A DNA stretch of 64,000 nucleotides from Leptospira broomii serovar Hurstbridge str. 5399 (lineage in GTDB: Bacteria; Spirochaetota; Leptospiria; Leptospirales; Leptospiraceae): contig NZ_AHMO02000007.1 in assembly GCF_000243715.2 (NCBI RefSeq), positions 248,001 through 312,000 on the forward strand. The letters run 5' to 3'. Shown piece by piece: positions 7,947-18,722 of this stretch (within the stretch, counting starts at the first letter, position 1; each line of letters starts with the position of its first letter). The position numbers and the translations under genes are program-made. The notes beneath the pieces were generated by a model that was not told the origin of the DNA, ran no database searches, and saw only the letters and a program-made list of their open reading frames with translations.

Positions 7947-9377
7947 TTATTTTACTTCTCGCACCTGAATGGTCTCCACGCGATCCACTCCTGCGATAAT
8001 ATCCGAAAGAATCACGACTTGATCTCCGTCCTTAATTCGTCCGCTTGCCTTCAAAGTTTCGATCGCTAATTTAATCGTCTTTTCCGGATCGCTCGAAAAA
8101 TCGATTCTATAAGGAATGACACCTCTTGTCAGCCAAAGCTTGCGTCGAACCGTCGTCATGTTGGTAAATGCATAAATCAGGGGTTGTCTAGGATGGAACG
8201 AGGCCACATTCAGCGCCGTAGTCCCTCGACGAGTAATCACGATAATAGCCGGACTCTTAATCGAATCGGAGAGCATTGCCGCCGATTTAGCCATCTCTTC
8301 TTTTTTATTAGAAGGGATTCGATCGCTGACATAGCCGACACCCGGAGTTTTTTCCACCCTCTCTGCGATTTTATGAAGCATCTCCACGCAACGAACCGGA
8401 AATTTTCCTGCAGCCGTTTCGCCTGAGAGCATGATCGCATCCGATTCCTCATATACTGCGTTAGCTACGTCGGTAACCTCCGCCCTCGTGGGGGAAGGGT
8501 TATTGATCATGGATTCGAGAAGGTGAGTCGCCACGATAACTCGCTTTCCACGAACCGCACATTCCCGGATGATCGCGCGTTGAATGATCGGAAGTTCCTC
8601 GATGGGCAGTTCGACGCCTAAGTCACCTCGCGCGACCATCACTCCGTCGGAAACCTCGACGATCTCAACCATATTCCTAACGGCTTCCTGATCTTCGATC
8701 TTAGCGATAATCGCCGAATGACCGTTGTTCTCCTCGATGATCTTGCGAAGCTGTAGGATATCCTCCTTGGATCGAACGAAAGAAAGAGCGATAAAATCCA
8801 CATCCTCTTCCAAGCCGAAAAGAATATCTTTTTGATCCTTCTGAGTGATGGAGGGCAAATTCACCCGAATTCCGGGAAGATTGATATGTTTTCTAGAGCC
8901 CAACTTACCGCCGTCAACGACCTTGCATTTCAACGCGGTTTCTTGAATCTCTTCTACTACCAAATTGATCAAACCGTTATCTACGGTAACTCGATCGCCG
9001 ACTTTCAAGTCGTTTACGATATCTCGATAATTTACAAAAACGGATTGTTCTTCCGATTCTACTCCCGGAATAATATGAAAAGTAAAGGATTCTCCGACTT
9101 TGAGATCCAAATGATCCACTTGGAGATCCCCCGTTCGAATTTCAGGACCTTGAGTATCCAGCAGAATCGCGATCGGATGTTTTAATACGTCCTTGTTTAG
9201 AGATTTAATAATTTTAATAATCGATCTATGGAACTCGTGGTTCCCGTGCGACATGTTCAGACGGGCCACATTCATCCCCGCTTCCGCAAGCGCTAGGATC
9301 ATTTTTTTATCCGCTGTCGCGGGTCCGATCGTGCAAATAATTTTTGTTTTTCTAAAGTTAACGAGTTCGTTTTTCAT
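7947..9377 (-). CDS. pyk: Pyruvate kinase
   Basis: 476 residues, full length. The N-terminal barrel has [20 protein letters not shown] and the signature [14 protein letters not shown] with the catalytic lysine; further blocks are [24 protein letters not shown] (the usual motif reads ATQMLESM), [13 protein letters not shown] and [11 protein letters not shown]. The C-terminal domain (residues about 350-476) ends in [11 protein letters not shown]. It makes pyruvate and ATP from phosphoenolpyruvate and ADP. It is a single-gene unit facing the YqjDE-like operon. Confidence 0.95.
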   Translation of the reverse strand: MKNELVNFRKTKIICTIGPATADKKMILALAEAGMNVARLNMSHGNHEFHRSIIKIIKSLNKDVLKHPIAILLDTQGPEIRTGDLQVDHLDLKVGESFTFHIIPGVESEEQSVFVNYRDIVNDLKVGDRVTVDNGLINLVVEEIQETALKCKVVDGGKLGSRKHINLPGIRVNLPSITQKDQKDILFGLEEDVDFIALSFVRSKEDILQLRKIIEENNGHSAIIAKIEDQEAVRNMVEIVEVSDGVMVARGDLGVELPIEELPIIQRAIIRECAVRGKRVIVATHLLESMINNPSPTRAEVTDVANAVYEESDAIMLSGETAAGKFPVRCVEMLHKIAERVEKTPGVGYVSDRIPSNKKEEMAKSAAMLSDSIKSPAIIVITRRGTTALNVASFHPRQPLIYAFTNMTTVRRKLWLTRGVIPYRIDFSSDPEKTIKLAIETLKASGRIKDGDQVVILSDIIAGVDRVETIQVREVK

Positions 9378-9440
9378 AGGAATAAGAGAAATCCCGAATC
9401 TTTGCCCGCGCTGTAAAAAGCCGACATCGTTCGGATTGGG

Positions 9441-11402
9441 TTAAATTTTCGCAAGCGTCCTATTCAGGAAGTCTTCGAACGAGATATAAAAATCGAACTT
9501 TTCTTGCTCCGGCATGCCGGCCACTTTCTGCTCGTCCACGATCTTTTTAGCTTTGTCCAAAAGAGACCGTCCGTTCTTCTTCAAAAATCTACGCGTAATC
9601 AGAATCGGAAACGTATATTTTTCTTCCTGATTTCTTACCATAAAGGAATGGATTTCCTTTTTTGCATTCTTTTTCAGAAAGTTGAGGAGCGTATTTTCAT
9701 CCGCATCCGCGCCTAGCATCGTTAAAAGGTAATTTCGATCCGGGTATTCTCCTCTGGTCCAGGCGGCATCCAAAATATCCAAAACCGAAGAAAGCATTTT
9801 CTTTGCCTGAGGATCCACTTCTTGTTCGCCTGACCGAGTCATAGCGGCATCTTCTCCCGCCGCAAAAACGGCTGCAGCCCTAGCCTTCGATCCGGATTCC
9901 ACCGCGTCCTTCTCTTTTACGCGCTTCTCCGCAATTCTCAGTTTTTCTTCCTGGGCGGCTCTCGTTTTGGCTTCGAGAACTCTCTTATTCTGTTCCGCAG
10001 CGAGTCTTGCCCGAATTTCTTCGGCCTCGAAGCGATGAACCATATTATTATTGCCGAATAGCGACCGCCAAAATCTGGTAAAGAAAGGAAGATACTTAAA
10101 CAAAGACGAATATTCTAATTTTTCGAATTGACCCGCGGCCTCTCTCGATTCCAGAAAATCCTTGATATTCATTTTCCCGAGTACGCGAATTTCGCTGTCA
10201 TTCCCGGTGGCCGCAAGAATCCGTTTCGCATTCTCGATGGCGCCTTGAATGCAATCCTTATGTAACACAAAATTGTACATATTCTTTTTATCGGCGAATT
10301 CAGAGTGCAGAATCATTTCATGATTTATGATAAGATTGCGAATTTCATCTTCGATAGGTTCGCCCCGGAATCTAAGATAATTCAAGTCGACAAGTCGGTT
10401 TGCGGATCGCACATAATCCAAAAGCTCCGAAAGTTTGGCTCGCTTTTCCTTTTTTTCCTTTTCTTCCTCTTCGAAATGTATGAGAGCCAAAAGCTCTTCC
10501 ATCGCGGTCTTCTGATCCCCGTACGCTGGACTTAAAAAAGGCAATACCTGCACCGCCAAGGCCCTCGTGTTATTCAGTTCTTCCTGACTGAAGTTCCCTA
10601 AAACTCCGATTCTCTGAAGTTCCGGAATAATTTTATCCTTCAGATATTTCTTATATAGATCCAGGCGGGCGATGATTTCTTCCTGAATATTATAATAGAA
10701 AACGGACCGGTTACCGGGACTTAGCGCACGTTCATTCCGAAAGAAATACAGATTCTTCGAGTCCACAAGTCGTTTTAAGACCGGTTTTAAATTGATGTTT
10801 ATCGTCGTTTGTTTGAGCGCCGGAGTAGTATCGTACAAATCCTGGAAAAGACTGCCTATTTCGGAAGATGCATATGTTTCGCTTAACCGATTAGTATCGA
10901 TGCATTCCCAAATCCATTTTTGGAAGTTTTCCGTCCCCGGGAATTTTCGTCTTTCCTTGATCCACCGTTGGATGGAGCTAAAGGAAGTCTGATTGACTCC
11001 TTCCACGTAACGATGACTGGACCCGGCATCCGCCTGAGACGGTCTTGCAAAAACCGTCATTAAGCGAAGTGAGGAAGCGATCAATTTTCCGTCCGACAAA
11101 TCGCCCGTAGGATCGTAATCCACCATCGAGATCTTTTTGATCAAAGGCGGATTGTGTCGAGACGTAACTTCCTTTAGATAAGCGAAGACTCTTTCCTTGT
11201 CCAGAGTCAGTTCGCGCGCTAATTGTTCCGTCGTAGGTAGAATTTTATTTGCGACGAATTTTTCAGTCCAGTCCGCAACGATGAGAACAAGCTTATAGAT
11301 GCCCTTGTACTGGAAGTCGCCTCGAGCTTCTAGAGCTTGGGCCAACTGTAACGTAGAGTTGTAATCCGCAACCTTCAGTTCCGGGGATTGGGGATCCAGC
11401 AC
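9441..11402 (-). CDS. Large hypothetical protein, probably leptospiral
   Basis: 653 residues from a GTG start preceded by AGAGGAAAC. There is no signal peptide or membrane segment, so it should be cytoplasmic. The region 310-340 ([20 protein letters not shown]) and 470-510 ([26 protein letters not shown]) are highly charged helices likely to form coiled coils; the last 120 residues look like a separate small globular unit. I do not recognise any domain. It starts 12 bp after the stop of asd on the same strand, so the two are probably one transcript, but no metabolic link is apparent. Confidence 0.65.
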   Translation of the reverse strand: MLDPQSPELKVADYNSTLQLAQALEARGDFQYKGIYKLVLIVADWTEKFVANKILPTTEQLARELTLDKERVFAYLKEVTSRHNPPLIKKISMVDYDPTGDLSDGKLIASSLRLMTVFARPSQADAGSSHRYVEGVNQTSFSSIQRWIKERRKFPGTENFQKWIWECIDTNRLSETYASSEIGSLFQDLYDTTPALKQTTININLKPVLKRLVDSKNLYFFRNERALSPGNRSVFYYNIQEEIIARLDLYKKYLKDKIIPELQRIGVLGNFSQEELNNTRALAVQVLPFLSPAYGDQKTAMEELLALIHFEEEEKEKKEKRAKLSELLDYVRSANRLVDLNYLRFRGEPIEDEIRNLIINHEMILHSEFADKKNMYNFVLHKDCIQGAIENAKRILAATGNDSEIRVLGKMNIKDFLESREAAGQFEKLEYSSLFKYLPFFTRFWRSLFGNNNMVHRFEAEEIRARLAAEQNKRVLEAKTRAAQEEKLRIAEKRVKEKDAVESGSKARAAAVFAAGEDAAMTRSGEQEVDPQAKKMLSSVLDILDAAWTRGEYPDRNYLLTMLGADADENTLLNFLKKNAKKEIHSFMVRNQEEKYTFPILITRRFLKKNGRSLLDKAKKIVDEQKVAGMPEQEKFDFYISFEDFLNRTLAKI

Positions 11403-11414
11403 GTTTGTTTCCTC

Positions 11415-12461
11415 TTACAGTAGGTTTTTCTTGTACATAAGTTCCGCGTTCAAAAGAGCAGCGCCGGCTGCTCCTCTAATGGTATTATGACTCAAGACCA
11501 CATATTTCCAATCGAAGAGAGGGTCCGGACGCAAACGACCTATGACGGTCGACATACTTTTTCCGGTATCCAAATCCAACCTTGGCTGCGGCCTATCTTC
11601 TTCTTCTCTATAAACGATGGGAGAAGACGGGGCTAACGGTAGGCCGAGTTCCTGAGGTTCTCCTTTAAAGGAAGACCAGGCAGTGCGTATCTCTTGCTCC
11701 GTTGCTTTTTTTTTCAATTTCACGGAAACACAAACCGTATGTCCGTCAAACACTGGCACGCGATTACAATGTGCGGAAATGGGGAAATCAGCATTGATAA
11801 TCCTGCCGTTTTCGACTTTCCCTAGGCACTTCAGCGGTTCGATCTCCGCCTTTTCCTCTTCTCCACCGATAAATGGGACGACATTTCCGAGTATATCCAT
11901 ACTCGGAACTCCCGGATATCCGGCTCCGGAGACGGCTTGCATCGAAAAAAGCATAACCGCTTCTATTCCAAAAAGATCGAAAAGAGGCTTTAAAGAGATC
12001 GTAACTCCCATGATAGTGCAATTAGAATTTGTAATGATCTTACCCGATGTTTCTTGAGCGGGAAGAACAGAGAGGTGCGCCGCGTTTACTTCCGCAGAAA
12101 GCAACGGAACGTTTTCCACCATCCTATGATTCTTAGAATTGGAAATGATATGCACGCCGGCATTGGCATACGCGGTTTCGACTTCTCCCGCAATGCTAGC
12201 ATCCAAACCGGAAAAGGCTAGCTTGGCTCCCGGTGTTTTCGAAGGCTCCGGCGTTGTAACGATTATGTCCCTAGCATACGCGGGGATATCCGACGATATC
12301 TTCCATCGCTTCTTCATTACAGTACCGTATGTTTTGCCCGCACTATTCTCGGACGCACATAGATGAGTAACTTGGAAATAGGGATGGTTCTCCAAAAGTT
12401 GGATGAACCTCTGTCCGACAGAGCCGGTGGCTCCTAGTACAGCTACGTTTACTTTGCTCAT
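11415..12461 (-). CDS. asd: Aspartate-semialdehyde dehydrogenase
   Basis: 348 residues. The NADP-binding start [20 protein letters not shown] and the active-site block [19 protein letters not shown], with the catalytic cysteine in SNCT, place it in the archaeal/fungal-type branch, as does the later [24 protein letters not shown]. It reduces aspartyl phosphate to aspartate semialdehyde, the branch point to diaminopimelate, lysine, threonine and methionine. The upstream region is only about 70 bp to the next gene and I see no lysine riboswitch there. Confidence 0.93.
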   Translation of the reverse strand: MSKVNVAVLGATGSVGQRFIQLLENHPYFQVTHLCASENSAGKTYGTVMKKRWKISSDIPAYARDIIVTTPEPSKTPGAKLAFSGLDASIAGEVETAYANAGVHIISNSKNHRMVENVPLLSAEVNAAHLSVLPAQETSGKIITNSNCTIMGVTISLKPLFDLFGIEAVMLFSMQAVSGAGYPGVPSMDILGNVVPFIGGEEEKAEIEPLKCLGKVENGRIINADFPISAHCNRVPVFDGHTVCVSVKLKKKATEQEIRTAWSSFKGEPQELGLPLAPSSPIVYREEEDRPQPRLDLDTGKSMSTVIGRLRPDPLFDWKYVVLSHNTIRGAAGAALLNAELMYKKNLL

Positions 12462-12534
12462 ATCCTTCCGTCGTTAGACCTCTACTTTAGCCAGGTCCCT
12501 TATTTATCTATTTTTTTTCCCAACCCAACCGCTG

Positions 12535-14100
12535 TCATTCGACAAATTTAATGATCTCCCTGGCATAAACCGGATTCATCTTTTTCATCGCGGGATAAGT
12601 AAAGTGGTGATAGTCGCTGAAATCGATCGGCTCGAGTCGGTCTTTAAAATCCGAAAATATAACTCCTCTCCCGGAAATGCTTTGAAGATATTCCAAATGA
12701 ATTTGATACCATCTAGAATTCCGATACCAATCTAGACTGATCGGATTTTCGGGATTATTGATTAAAAGAACTGGGATGCTCGAGGCTCTCATGGAATCTA
12801 AAAATTCGGACATATACCGAAAATGCATAGCTGGCCGGAAGGATTCTCCTGCGACTTTCTTTTTTGCTTCCGCTAGTGCGATCAAATATCCTATCCCCGG
12901 TCTGTGTTCCGGCTCGGCCAACAGTCGGAAATAAAAATACTTTCTGTATTCCGACTCGTTCATCCCGACGTAACGCAAATCTTCGCTCCGTTCCTCTCGA
13001 GTGTATTGCATTCCCGAGCGAGGAAGCTCATCTCCGAAAGTCTGTTGAAGGCGAACTCCCAGTCGGTCGTAAACCCAGTCCTTGTTTTCGGGCTCCGCAT
13101 AATAAGGAATCCAAGTTATAGAAAGTTTTGCCGTAATTACAGGCAGGTCATTCTCCAAAAATTTCTTATCCAACAAAATCCTCTTCCATCCGGGACTGTC
13201 GAAGTCGAAATTCTGTGATTCCCCCCTCGCATTGTTAAGCGACACATGCAAATTTCCGTCCCGGAGAATTTCTCGAACGACTTGGATATAGAATCCTTTT
13301 TTGGCCATATATTCCTTCGGAGCAAAGGAGAAAGATTGGCCCGTCCAGCCGAGGGAAGAGATTCTTTCCGGGATTTGGGCCCCGTTATAACCGTGGTAGC
13401 TGGTATTTCGACCGAAACGATGATCGAAAAGGGATCGGATATTTTTCCAATAAATGTCCTTGTATCGATAAAAGTCGAAAATCGCCGCCATCATAAATTC
13501 GGCTGTTTTTTCCGGACCAAGTATTTTCCAGAAAGTAAACGCGGATTCGGCGGGGAAAATATAACGGGATTGAGGAGCTTCTCCGTAGTTCAAGGCATCC
13601 AGAATCAAGCGATCTTCCGGAAAAGAATCGTTCCTCCCGGATACCGGATCCAGGACATAGGTTCTATGTAGCCTCCAATCGATAAAATTGATCGGATATA
13701 CGACCAGATCCGGATTCAGATCTATAATTTTTTTCCTAAGGAGATACGCATCCAAAGGAGTCATCCCGGCGTAGGAAAGAAACTCGGACTCTACCTCTTT
13801 GCCGGTAAGCCTGAGGATTTCCTCGTTCAACATAGCCCGATCTAAGGAATAATGCGCGATACTTGAACCCACCAAAAGAATTCTGAATTTTGTCTTAGGT
13901 TTCGATTTAATCTGAAAGTATTCGTAGAGAAAATTATAGAAATGGTTCGTGCTCCAAGCGGACTCATTAGGGATAGCCCAAAGAGCGTGTCGAAATAAAA
14001 GGGAATCCAAGCCAAAAATGAGGAGCAGCCCCCCGATTAGGATTCCAAGACGAGAAGAGGATGATTTTCGGAAACTTGAGACGACTCGGGAAAAAAACAT
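12535..14100 (-). CDS. Membrane-anchored SGNH-hydrolase-like protein
   Basis: About 521 residues from the ATG at 14100 (MFFSRVVSS); an upstream ATG at 14196 is possible but adds a poorly conserved, lysine-rich stretch and has no ribosome site. Residues about 17-37 form a membrane segment ([19 protein letters not shown]). The nucleophile block reads [16 protein letters not shown] and the C-terminal block [14 protein letters not shown] matches the D-x-x-H end of SGNH esterases. This is the arrangement of DltD/AlgJ-like partners of MBOAT acyltransferases, and an MBOAT gene lies 1.6 kb away. I infer a role in O-acylation of an envelope glycan; substrate unknown. A DUF1574 relationship is possible. 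Confidence 0.6.
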   Translation of the reverse strand: MFFSRVVSSFRKSSSSRLGILIGGLLLIFGLDSLLFRHALWAIPNESAWSTNHFYNFLYEYFQIKSKPKTKFRILLVGSSIAHYSLDRAMLNEEILRLTGKEVESEFLSYAGMTPLDAYLLRKKIIDLNPDLVVYPINFIDWRLHRTYVLDPVSGRNDSFPEDRLILDALNYGEAPQSRYIFPAESAFTFWKILGPEKTAEFMMAAIFDFYRYKDIYWKNIRSLFDHRFGRNTSYHGYNGAQIPERISSLGWTGQSFSFAPKEYMAKKGFYIQVVREILRDGNLHVSLNNARGESQNFDFDSPGWKRILLDKKFLENDLPVITAKLSITWIPYYAEPENKDWVYDRLGVRLQQTFGDELPRSGMQYTREERSEDLRYVGMNESEYRKYFYFRLLAEPEHRPGIGYLIALAEAKKKVAGESFRPAMHFRYMSEFLDSMRASSIPVLLINNPENPISLDWYRNSRWYQIHLEYLQSISGRGVIFSDFKDRLEPIDFSDYHHFTYPAMKKMNPVYAREIIKFVE

Positions 14101-14205
14101 TTCGCTGGCTATTTCTCTCCTAAGCTCATAGCAAAGTGCGGATTGTCCAGAATTAGTTTCCTTTTTCTTCTTTACGTTTCTTCGCATTAAGACCAAGGTT
14201 CCCGA

Positions 14206-15687
14206 GTGTATTGGATATTCGTTTCTGGATTTTTATTTGTCGGTAGCTTAAGTTTGACACTGGCGAGATTTCCTGTCGAGATATACTGGAATCCGGACGT
14301 CCTTTACATTCCCACTCTCCTTACGGATATATTACGCTACGGTGGTTCTCTTCGAGGTTGGTCCTTAGCGTCCTCTCCGTATATATTTCCCGACCTACCG
14401 CTTGTATTTATTTTAAGCTTATTTACCAAACAACCTTTCTGGGCTCTGGTGTCGTTTTCAGTTCTTCAGGCCTCGTTTTTTGTATGGGCGCTTGGAAGAT
14501 TTTTACGAACGTTGGAGCCCCAGGTTCCAGCAAGGTATAGTTACTCGTTCTCACTTCTCACAGCTTCGTTTCTTCTGTTAGTTTCGGAAAAGTTTCCGAT
14601 CCTGTATTTATTCTTACTTCCCGCAATGCATACGAGCGCATTTCTGGCGACTCTTTGGGCCTGGCCTTACTTATACAATGAAAAGACTCCGCGCTTCTTT
14701 TTCTTCCCGGTTCTCTGCTTGCTTGTCATGTCCGATCGCATCCTACTTTTAGAGTTATATCTTACAGCGGCTCTAGCCTGGACTCGAAGATACGGAAGAT
14801 GGGGAACGATTTTCCCCCAGCTCTCTCTGCGTTTCTTTTTTTCAGGCGTGATAGGGTTCGGACTTCATACGTTTCTAAGAACATTCCTATCCATGGAAGC
14901 CTCCAACAAAATATCCGTAATCGAATCATTCCGAAGAATCTCGGAAGACCTAATCGGATGGTTATCCAAGGGTGATCTGCCCGGCATTTTCTTCATTTTG
15001 GCCCTAATTGCGGGTATTTGGGCGCTGTTTAGGGGCAAAGAGCGCGGATTTAGCTTCGGTTTCGTGGCGTATTTGCAACTGATTTTGCTCGGAATCGCGC
15101 CTATGGCGGGGCTATATATCGACGAATATAGCCTACGTTACTGTGCTCCAGCTTTCTATTTGGCCCCAGCTCTATTCGGAACATTGATCCTTTCAAGAGA
15201 TTTGGGTAAGAGAAAGAATTCCAGAAATTTCGCAATGTTGGGAATGATCCTAGGATTGAGCTCTCTCGCATTATTTGGCCCCTTGATTCCGGAAGGAAGC
15301 TGGGGATTTCAAGGAATTCCAAAACCGCCGGAAGCAAAATGCGTGGACAGCCTCTCTTCAACGGAGAGCTTCGTTTTAGTTTTGACGGATGGTAAAAAAG
15401 CTAAGAGGATCCTAGTCTATTCGGAAAAGAACGTAAGGGCGCTTTCGGTAGATTTTAGTACGCTGGAAGGCTCTCATTCACTTTCCAATCGGGAATGGTA
15501 TATTTTTCCACCCGAGGGCCCTTTTGCGGTTCTAACAGAAGGATTGGGAGAAGCAAGAATCCGTTCTTTTTACGGAGAACCCTCGAAAATTTTGGAATGC
15601 CCTAACACAAAAAAGCACGTTTTGCTCTACGAAGATACTGCAAAAATTCGGACACTCCTACAGAGACCCTTTCAAAAAACGAAATAA
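14206..15687 (+). CDS. Polytopic membrane protein, function unknown
   Basis: 493 residues from a GTG start. About nine to ten hydrophobic segments fill residues 1-385, then a soluble C-terminal domain of about 110 residues follows ([26 protein letters not shown]). The shape recalls GT-C-type glycosyltransferases or O-antigen-modifying membrane proteins, but I see no clear catalytic motif after the first loop ([20 protein letters not shown] has no DxD). It is divergent from the SGNH-like gene and its 3' end overlaps the convergent MBOAT gene by 16 bp. Function is not assigned. Confidence 0.65.
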   Translation: MYWIFVSGFLFVGSLSLTLARFPVEIYWNPDVLYIPTLLTDILRYGGSLRGWSLASSPYIFPDLPLVFILSLFTKQPFWALVSFSVLQASFFVWALGRFLRTLEPQVPARYSYSFSLLTASFLLLVSEKFPILYLFLLPAMHTSAFLATLWAWPYLYNEKTPRFFFFPVLCLLVMSDRILLLELYLTAALAWTRRYGRWGTIFPQLSLRFFFSGVIGFGLHTFLRTFLSMEASNKISVIESFRRISEDLIGWLSKGDLPGIFFILALIAGIWALFRGKERGFSFGFVAYLQLILLGIAPMAGLYIDEYSLRYCAPAFYLAPALFGTLILSRDLGKRKNSRNFAMLGMILGLSSLALFGPLIPEGSWGFQGIPKPPEAKCVDSLSSTESFVLVLTDGKKAKRILVYSEKNVRALSVDFSTLEGSHSLSNREWYIFPPEGPFAVLTEGLGEARIRSFYGEPSKILECPNTKKHVLLYEDTAKIRTLLQRPFQKTK

Positions 15688-17114
15688 AGAAATGGCTGAG
15701 ACTCGGCCGACAGTAAGACCGCTAAGAGGAACCCCAAACTCGCAATAATGGCAAAGGCCCATCCAGGGAGGTTCTCAACCCAACGACGAAAAACTCCTGA
15801 TGCTTCATCCCTTTGGCCGATCCAGGTTGAGACGAAAAAGAGCAAAACGCAAAGAAAAAATATCCTTAGGGCTGGGTCTCCCGGATTGATTCCGCCGGAA
15901 CCGAAAAATAATTTCGCGAATACGATCTCGGATTTTTCCCAACTAGGAGATCGAAAAAAGACCCAAACCAATACGATCGCCAGAACGACGAATATTCGGT
16001 AGGCATATGAGAAGATCCTAGGGATCTCGAGCCCGGCTCCTTTCGTCTTAAAAAAATAGCCAAACCCCCTTTCTATCGCGAGTAAAGCCCCGTGAATCCC
16101 GCCCCATACGACGAAATTCCAACTAGCCCCATGCCAAAGACCGCCCAATAGCATGGTTATAAATAAATTCACGTACGTCCGAAGCTCTCCTTTCCGGTTT
16201 CCTCCCAAAGAAATGTAGAGATAGTTTTTCAGCCAAGAAGACAAAGAGATATGCCACCGTTTCCAAAAATCGGAAAAGCTTGAAGCTAGGTAAGGCATTC
16301 TAAAATTTTCAGTAAGATGAAACCCTAATAGCAATGCCGAACCCAAGGCAATATCCGTATAACCGCTAAAGTCAAAATAAATTTGGAGAGCATATGCAAA
16401 TATTCCTATCCAAGCATAGAATTGAGATACGATAGCAGGAGATTGGAACAGTGTGTCCGGCAGAATTGAAATATTATCGGCTAGAACTGCCTTTTTCCAA
16501 GATCCAACAAGTAGCAGTACGATACCTTCTCGAAACGCTAAATTTTCCCAGGCCACCCATTGTTTCAGCTGGGGAAGAAATTCACGCGCAGGAACAATGG
16601 GTCCTGCAACCAGCTGCGGAAAAAAAGAAAGAAAAAGCGCATATCTCCAAAAACTTGGCTCGGGCTGTATTTCCTTACGGTAAACATCAATCGTATAGCT
16701 AAGAGATTGAAACGTGTAAAAGGAAATGCCGACAGGTAAGACAACCTTTAAAGACGGGATAGCAGAGTCCAATCCAAGTGCCGATAAAAGGGCATTTCCA
16801 TTCTCCACAAAAAAGCCGAAATACTTAAAGAAACCTAGGACGGTTAAATTTCCAGTAAGTGAGAGAAGCAAAAGAAGCCTTCTTTTTCCCAAAGAAGACC
16901 CGCCCATGGCCTTACCGACGGAATAATCCAAAATCGTAGTCGCGAATATTAAACTCCCAAACTTCGGACTCCAGGAAAAATAGAATAAATAGCTGCCGAC
17001 TAGAAGGAAAGGAAATGGAATCCATTCCGGAAAAAAACGAAATCGAGGAAGGAGCCATCTCAATAAAAAGAGAAAAACAAAGAAAAGAGTATAAAGCGAA
17101 GTGGTAAAATTCAT
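15672..17114 (-). CDS. MBOAT-family O-acyltransferase (AlgI/DltB-like)
   Basis: 480 residues, the usual AlgI length. Signature blocks: GISFYTFQSLSYTIDVYR, SFFPQLVAGPIV, FDFSGYTDIALGSALLLG, LNLFITMLLGGLWHGASWNF (written here as NLFITMLLGGLWHGASWN) with the catalytic histidine of MBOAT proteins, and WGGIHGALL. It moves an acyl group across the inner membrane to a periplasmic acceptor, normally with an SGNH partner such as DltD or AlgJ/X; the SGNH-like gene at 12.5-14.1 kb is the obvious candidate. The region upstream of its start is an extremely AT-rich tract. Confidence 0.88.
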   Translation of the reverse strand: MNFTTSLYTLFFVFLFLLRWLLPRFRFFPEWIPFPFLLVGSYLFYFSWSPKFGSLIFATTILDYSVGKAMGGSSLGKRRLLLLLSLTGNLTVLGFFKYFGFFVENGNALLSALGLDSAIPSLKVVLPVGISFYTFQSLSYTIDVYRKEIQPEPSFWRYALFLSFFPQLVAGPIVPAREFLPQLKQWVAWENLAFREGIVLLLVGSWKKAVLADNISILPDTLFQSPAIVSQFYAWIGIFAYALQIYFDFSGYTDIALGSALLLGFHLTENFRMPYLASSFSDFWKRWHISLSSWLKNYLYISLGGNRKGELRTYVNLFITMLLGGLWHGASWNFVVWGGIHGALLAIERGFGYFFKTKGAGLEIPRIFSYAYRIFVVLAIVLVWVFFRSPSWEKSEIVFAKLFFGSGGINPGDPALRIFFLCVLLFFVSTWIGQRDEASGVFRRWVENLPGWAFAIIASLGFLLAVLLSAESQPFLYFVF

Positions 17115-17263
17115 TCCAAAAATTTACGATTATTTTTAAGCATAAATATAAAATTCAATATAAGATAAATTTTAATCAAATTTACTGAGCCATAAAGATT
17201 ATTTTTAAGTATTTTATCAAATAAAGATTAATTTAAATCTATTAAAAATGATTATTTTTAATC
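17115..17263. repeat. Very AT-rich tract with direct repeats
   Basis: About 150 bp at roughly 14% G+C by count, against mid-40s around it. The 12-mer GATTATTTTTAA occurs three times in the same orientation (17128-17139, 17197-17208, 17250-17261), with a variant GATTAATTTAAA at 17226; ATAAAGATTA occurs at 17193 and 17221. It covers the gap between the zinc-ribbon gene and the MBOAT start, so it also contains the MBOAT promoter. A role as unwinding or protein-binding element is possible but unproven. Confidence 0.6.
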
Positions 17264-17488
17264 TTATATTGTCCATTTGCATTTTACGCCACAGTTGGGG
17301 CAAATTGCGATGATTTCGGCCTTCACTCTCTTTCCTTTCGGCGTTTCAATCTTACCAATTGCGACAAACTCGAAGTCCACTCCCTCGGGAACATAATGAC
17401 CGGTTCCGTATTTCGCGGAACCCTCGATTAAATTTGAGCAGGCATGGCATTTTACTCTTAATTTAATTACCTCGGCCATAGGGATCAT
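17264..17488 (-). CDS. Small zinc-ribbon-like protein
   Basis: 74 residues (71 if the second ATG, MAEVIKLRV, is used). Two cysteine pairs, KCHACSNL at about residue 14 and CPNCGVKCKW near the end, frame a beta-rich middle (GTGHYVPEGVDFEFVAIGKIE). This is the form of a small zinc ribbon, used for nucleic-acid or protein binding. No specific family is recognised. It stands alone between the AT-rich tract and a 790-bp gene-free stretch, and has no clear ribosome site. Confidence 0.55.
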   Translation of the reverse strand: MIPMAEVIKLRVKCHACSNLIEGSAKYGTGHYVPEGVDFEFVAIGKIETPKGKRVKAEIIAICPNCGVKCKWTI

Positions 17489-18275
17489 AGTGAAGCGTGA
17501 TGCCGCATAGGCAAGCAGAAAGCATAGGCCCAGAGCGACATTCCTTCATGCTAAGGAAATATTCCTACACATGACAATACTGCAGAATTTGAATAGTTAT
17601 TTGGTCGAACTGAGTTCCCCATCGAAAAAACGCCTCAAGGCAAAATAGGCCAAAAGCGATCTTGCGTTATTTACTATCTGTGAATGGACACTACCGCCCA
17701 TTCACAGGCGGGGCATTGCATCTTTCATAGAATTGCCGGCATCCGAGAAAGAGAACTGAAAAATCTTCTACAGGCTATATTGGGCAACTTGCAAAGGACG
17801 ATTGATTCCTAACCTTTCGCCAGATACCTCCTTTTTGCCCTATTACGCCACGCTGCGTATTTCCAAATAAAGCCCTGTGTGCGGCAGCAGAAAATAGCGC
17901 AATGGGCAGATAGAATCCAAAAAATGCTGATTTTTAATCTTTTCTACCCCAAAGAAAGGCCCTCAAATCTCCGTATAACTGCTCAAATCGAGGCGTTCAC
18001 ATATTTACTTCATCCTTAAAAGCTTTCTCTTCGGGAAGCTCTGGCAAATATTCGGAGAAAGATGAAATAAAATTCGAATGGCAGAAGGCGCTTGGTATTG
18101 CTTAAAAATAGTCAGTTATGTAAACGCCCGTCGCATGGCCGCCATTGCCCTATTACAGGCATGATATGTCAATATTTGAACGTAACAGCCGGATATTCGG
18201 CAGTTAGTGATGATGGTTGCCGCTTTTCTGCAGCGAAAAATCACCCTGTGCTACATACAGGGCAATTTTCGATTT
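17489..18275. other. 790-bp gene-free stretch with hairpins and short repeats
   Basis: No open frame here has a credible start or product. It holds a 10-bp perfect inverted repeat CTGTGAATGG/CCATTCACAG (17678-17707), the 12-mer TTGCCCTATTAC twice (17835-17846 and 18145-18156), a 6-bp hairpin CCCTGT/ACAGGG (18244-18262), and repeated GGGCAAT/ATTGCCC words. It could be a non-coding RNA locus, a cis-acting site of the replicon, or a decayed gene; the sequence does not decide. Confidence 0.4.
17678..17707. repeat. Perfect 10-bp inverted repeat in gene-free stretch
   Basis: CTGTGAATGG and CCATTCACAG separated by 10 nt. No T-run follows on either strand, so it is not a typical terminator; a protein-binding dyad or RNA structure is possible. 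Confidence 0.5.
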
Positions 18276-18647
18276 TTAGGCTCGTTTGCGTTTCGGTGGG
18301 CTTTTTTTCGCCGCTTCCTGCGGCTTAACTGACGGAGATTTTTTTAGGCTCTTGGAGTCGAGGTTGCCGGCGTCAAACGTGACATCTAGACCTCGCTTTT
18401 TATTTCGTTTAACCATATAAACGAAGTGTCGGACGTATTGGGCATAAGGTTCCGGCACTGATTTTGGATCGAATTCCAGAGGATTTTCCAAAAGAGAACG
18501 AACAACCGCCTGGTTCAGATCTTCCTTGCTCGTAGCCATAAGGGTTTCAAGCCTACGCAGAATTTCGTTATCATTCACTTCCATAATAAGTTTTTTCATC
18601 GCATTAAGAAGCTTCTGAAAGGAAGTCCGCTTTATTTTGGCAGCCAT
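18276..18647 (-). CDS. Small basic protein with lysine/proline-rich tail
   Basis: About 123 residues from the ATG at 18647 (MAAKIKRTSF); a GTG at 18683 would add 12 residues. Residues 1-95 are helical and mixed-charge; the last 25 (KSLKKSPSVKPQEAAKKSPPKRKRA) are strongly basic and resemble the tails of histone-H1-like and other DNA-binding proteins. I do not recognise a family. Because it is the last gene of the leftward group that diverges from parA, a role in DNA binding for this replicon is conceivable but is inference only. Confidence 0.5.
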   Translation of the reverse strand: MAAKIKRTSFQKLLNAMKKLIMEVNDNEILRRLETLMATSKEDLNQAVVRSLLENPLEFDPKSVPEPYAQYVRHFVYMVKRNKKRGLDVTFDAGNLDSKSLKKSPSVKPQEAAKKSPPKRKRA

Positions 18648-18722
18648 ATTATGGCTTAGAATTTCAAAGGAGTCGGAAATCACAAGAATTTCTAGAATTT
18701 TCGGGAGAGATATGGAGAGCGC

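Noticed and set aside
12412..12426. CTCTGTC/GACAGAG-like dyad
   Set aside because: Lies within the asd coding sequence near the nucleotide-binding loop, imperfect, with no partner copy.
12462..12534. Lysine riboswitch upstream of asd
   Set aside because: The gap is only about 70 bp; no aptamer-like structure is visible.
18092..18328. 78-residue open frame
   Set aside because: No ribosome site, no recognisable composition, overlaps the end of the basic-protein gene on the other strand.
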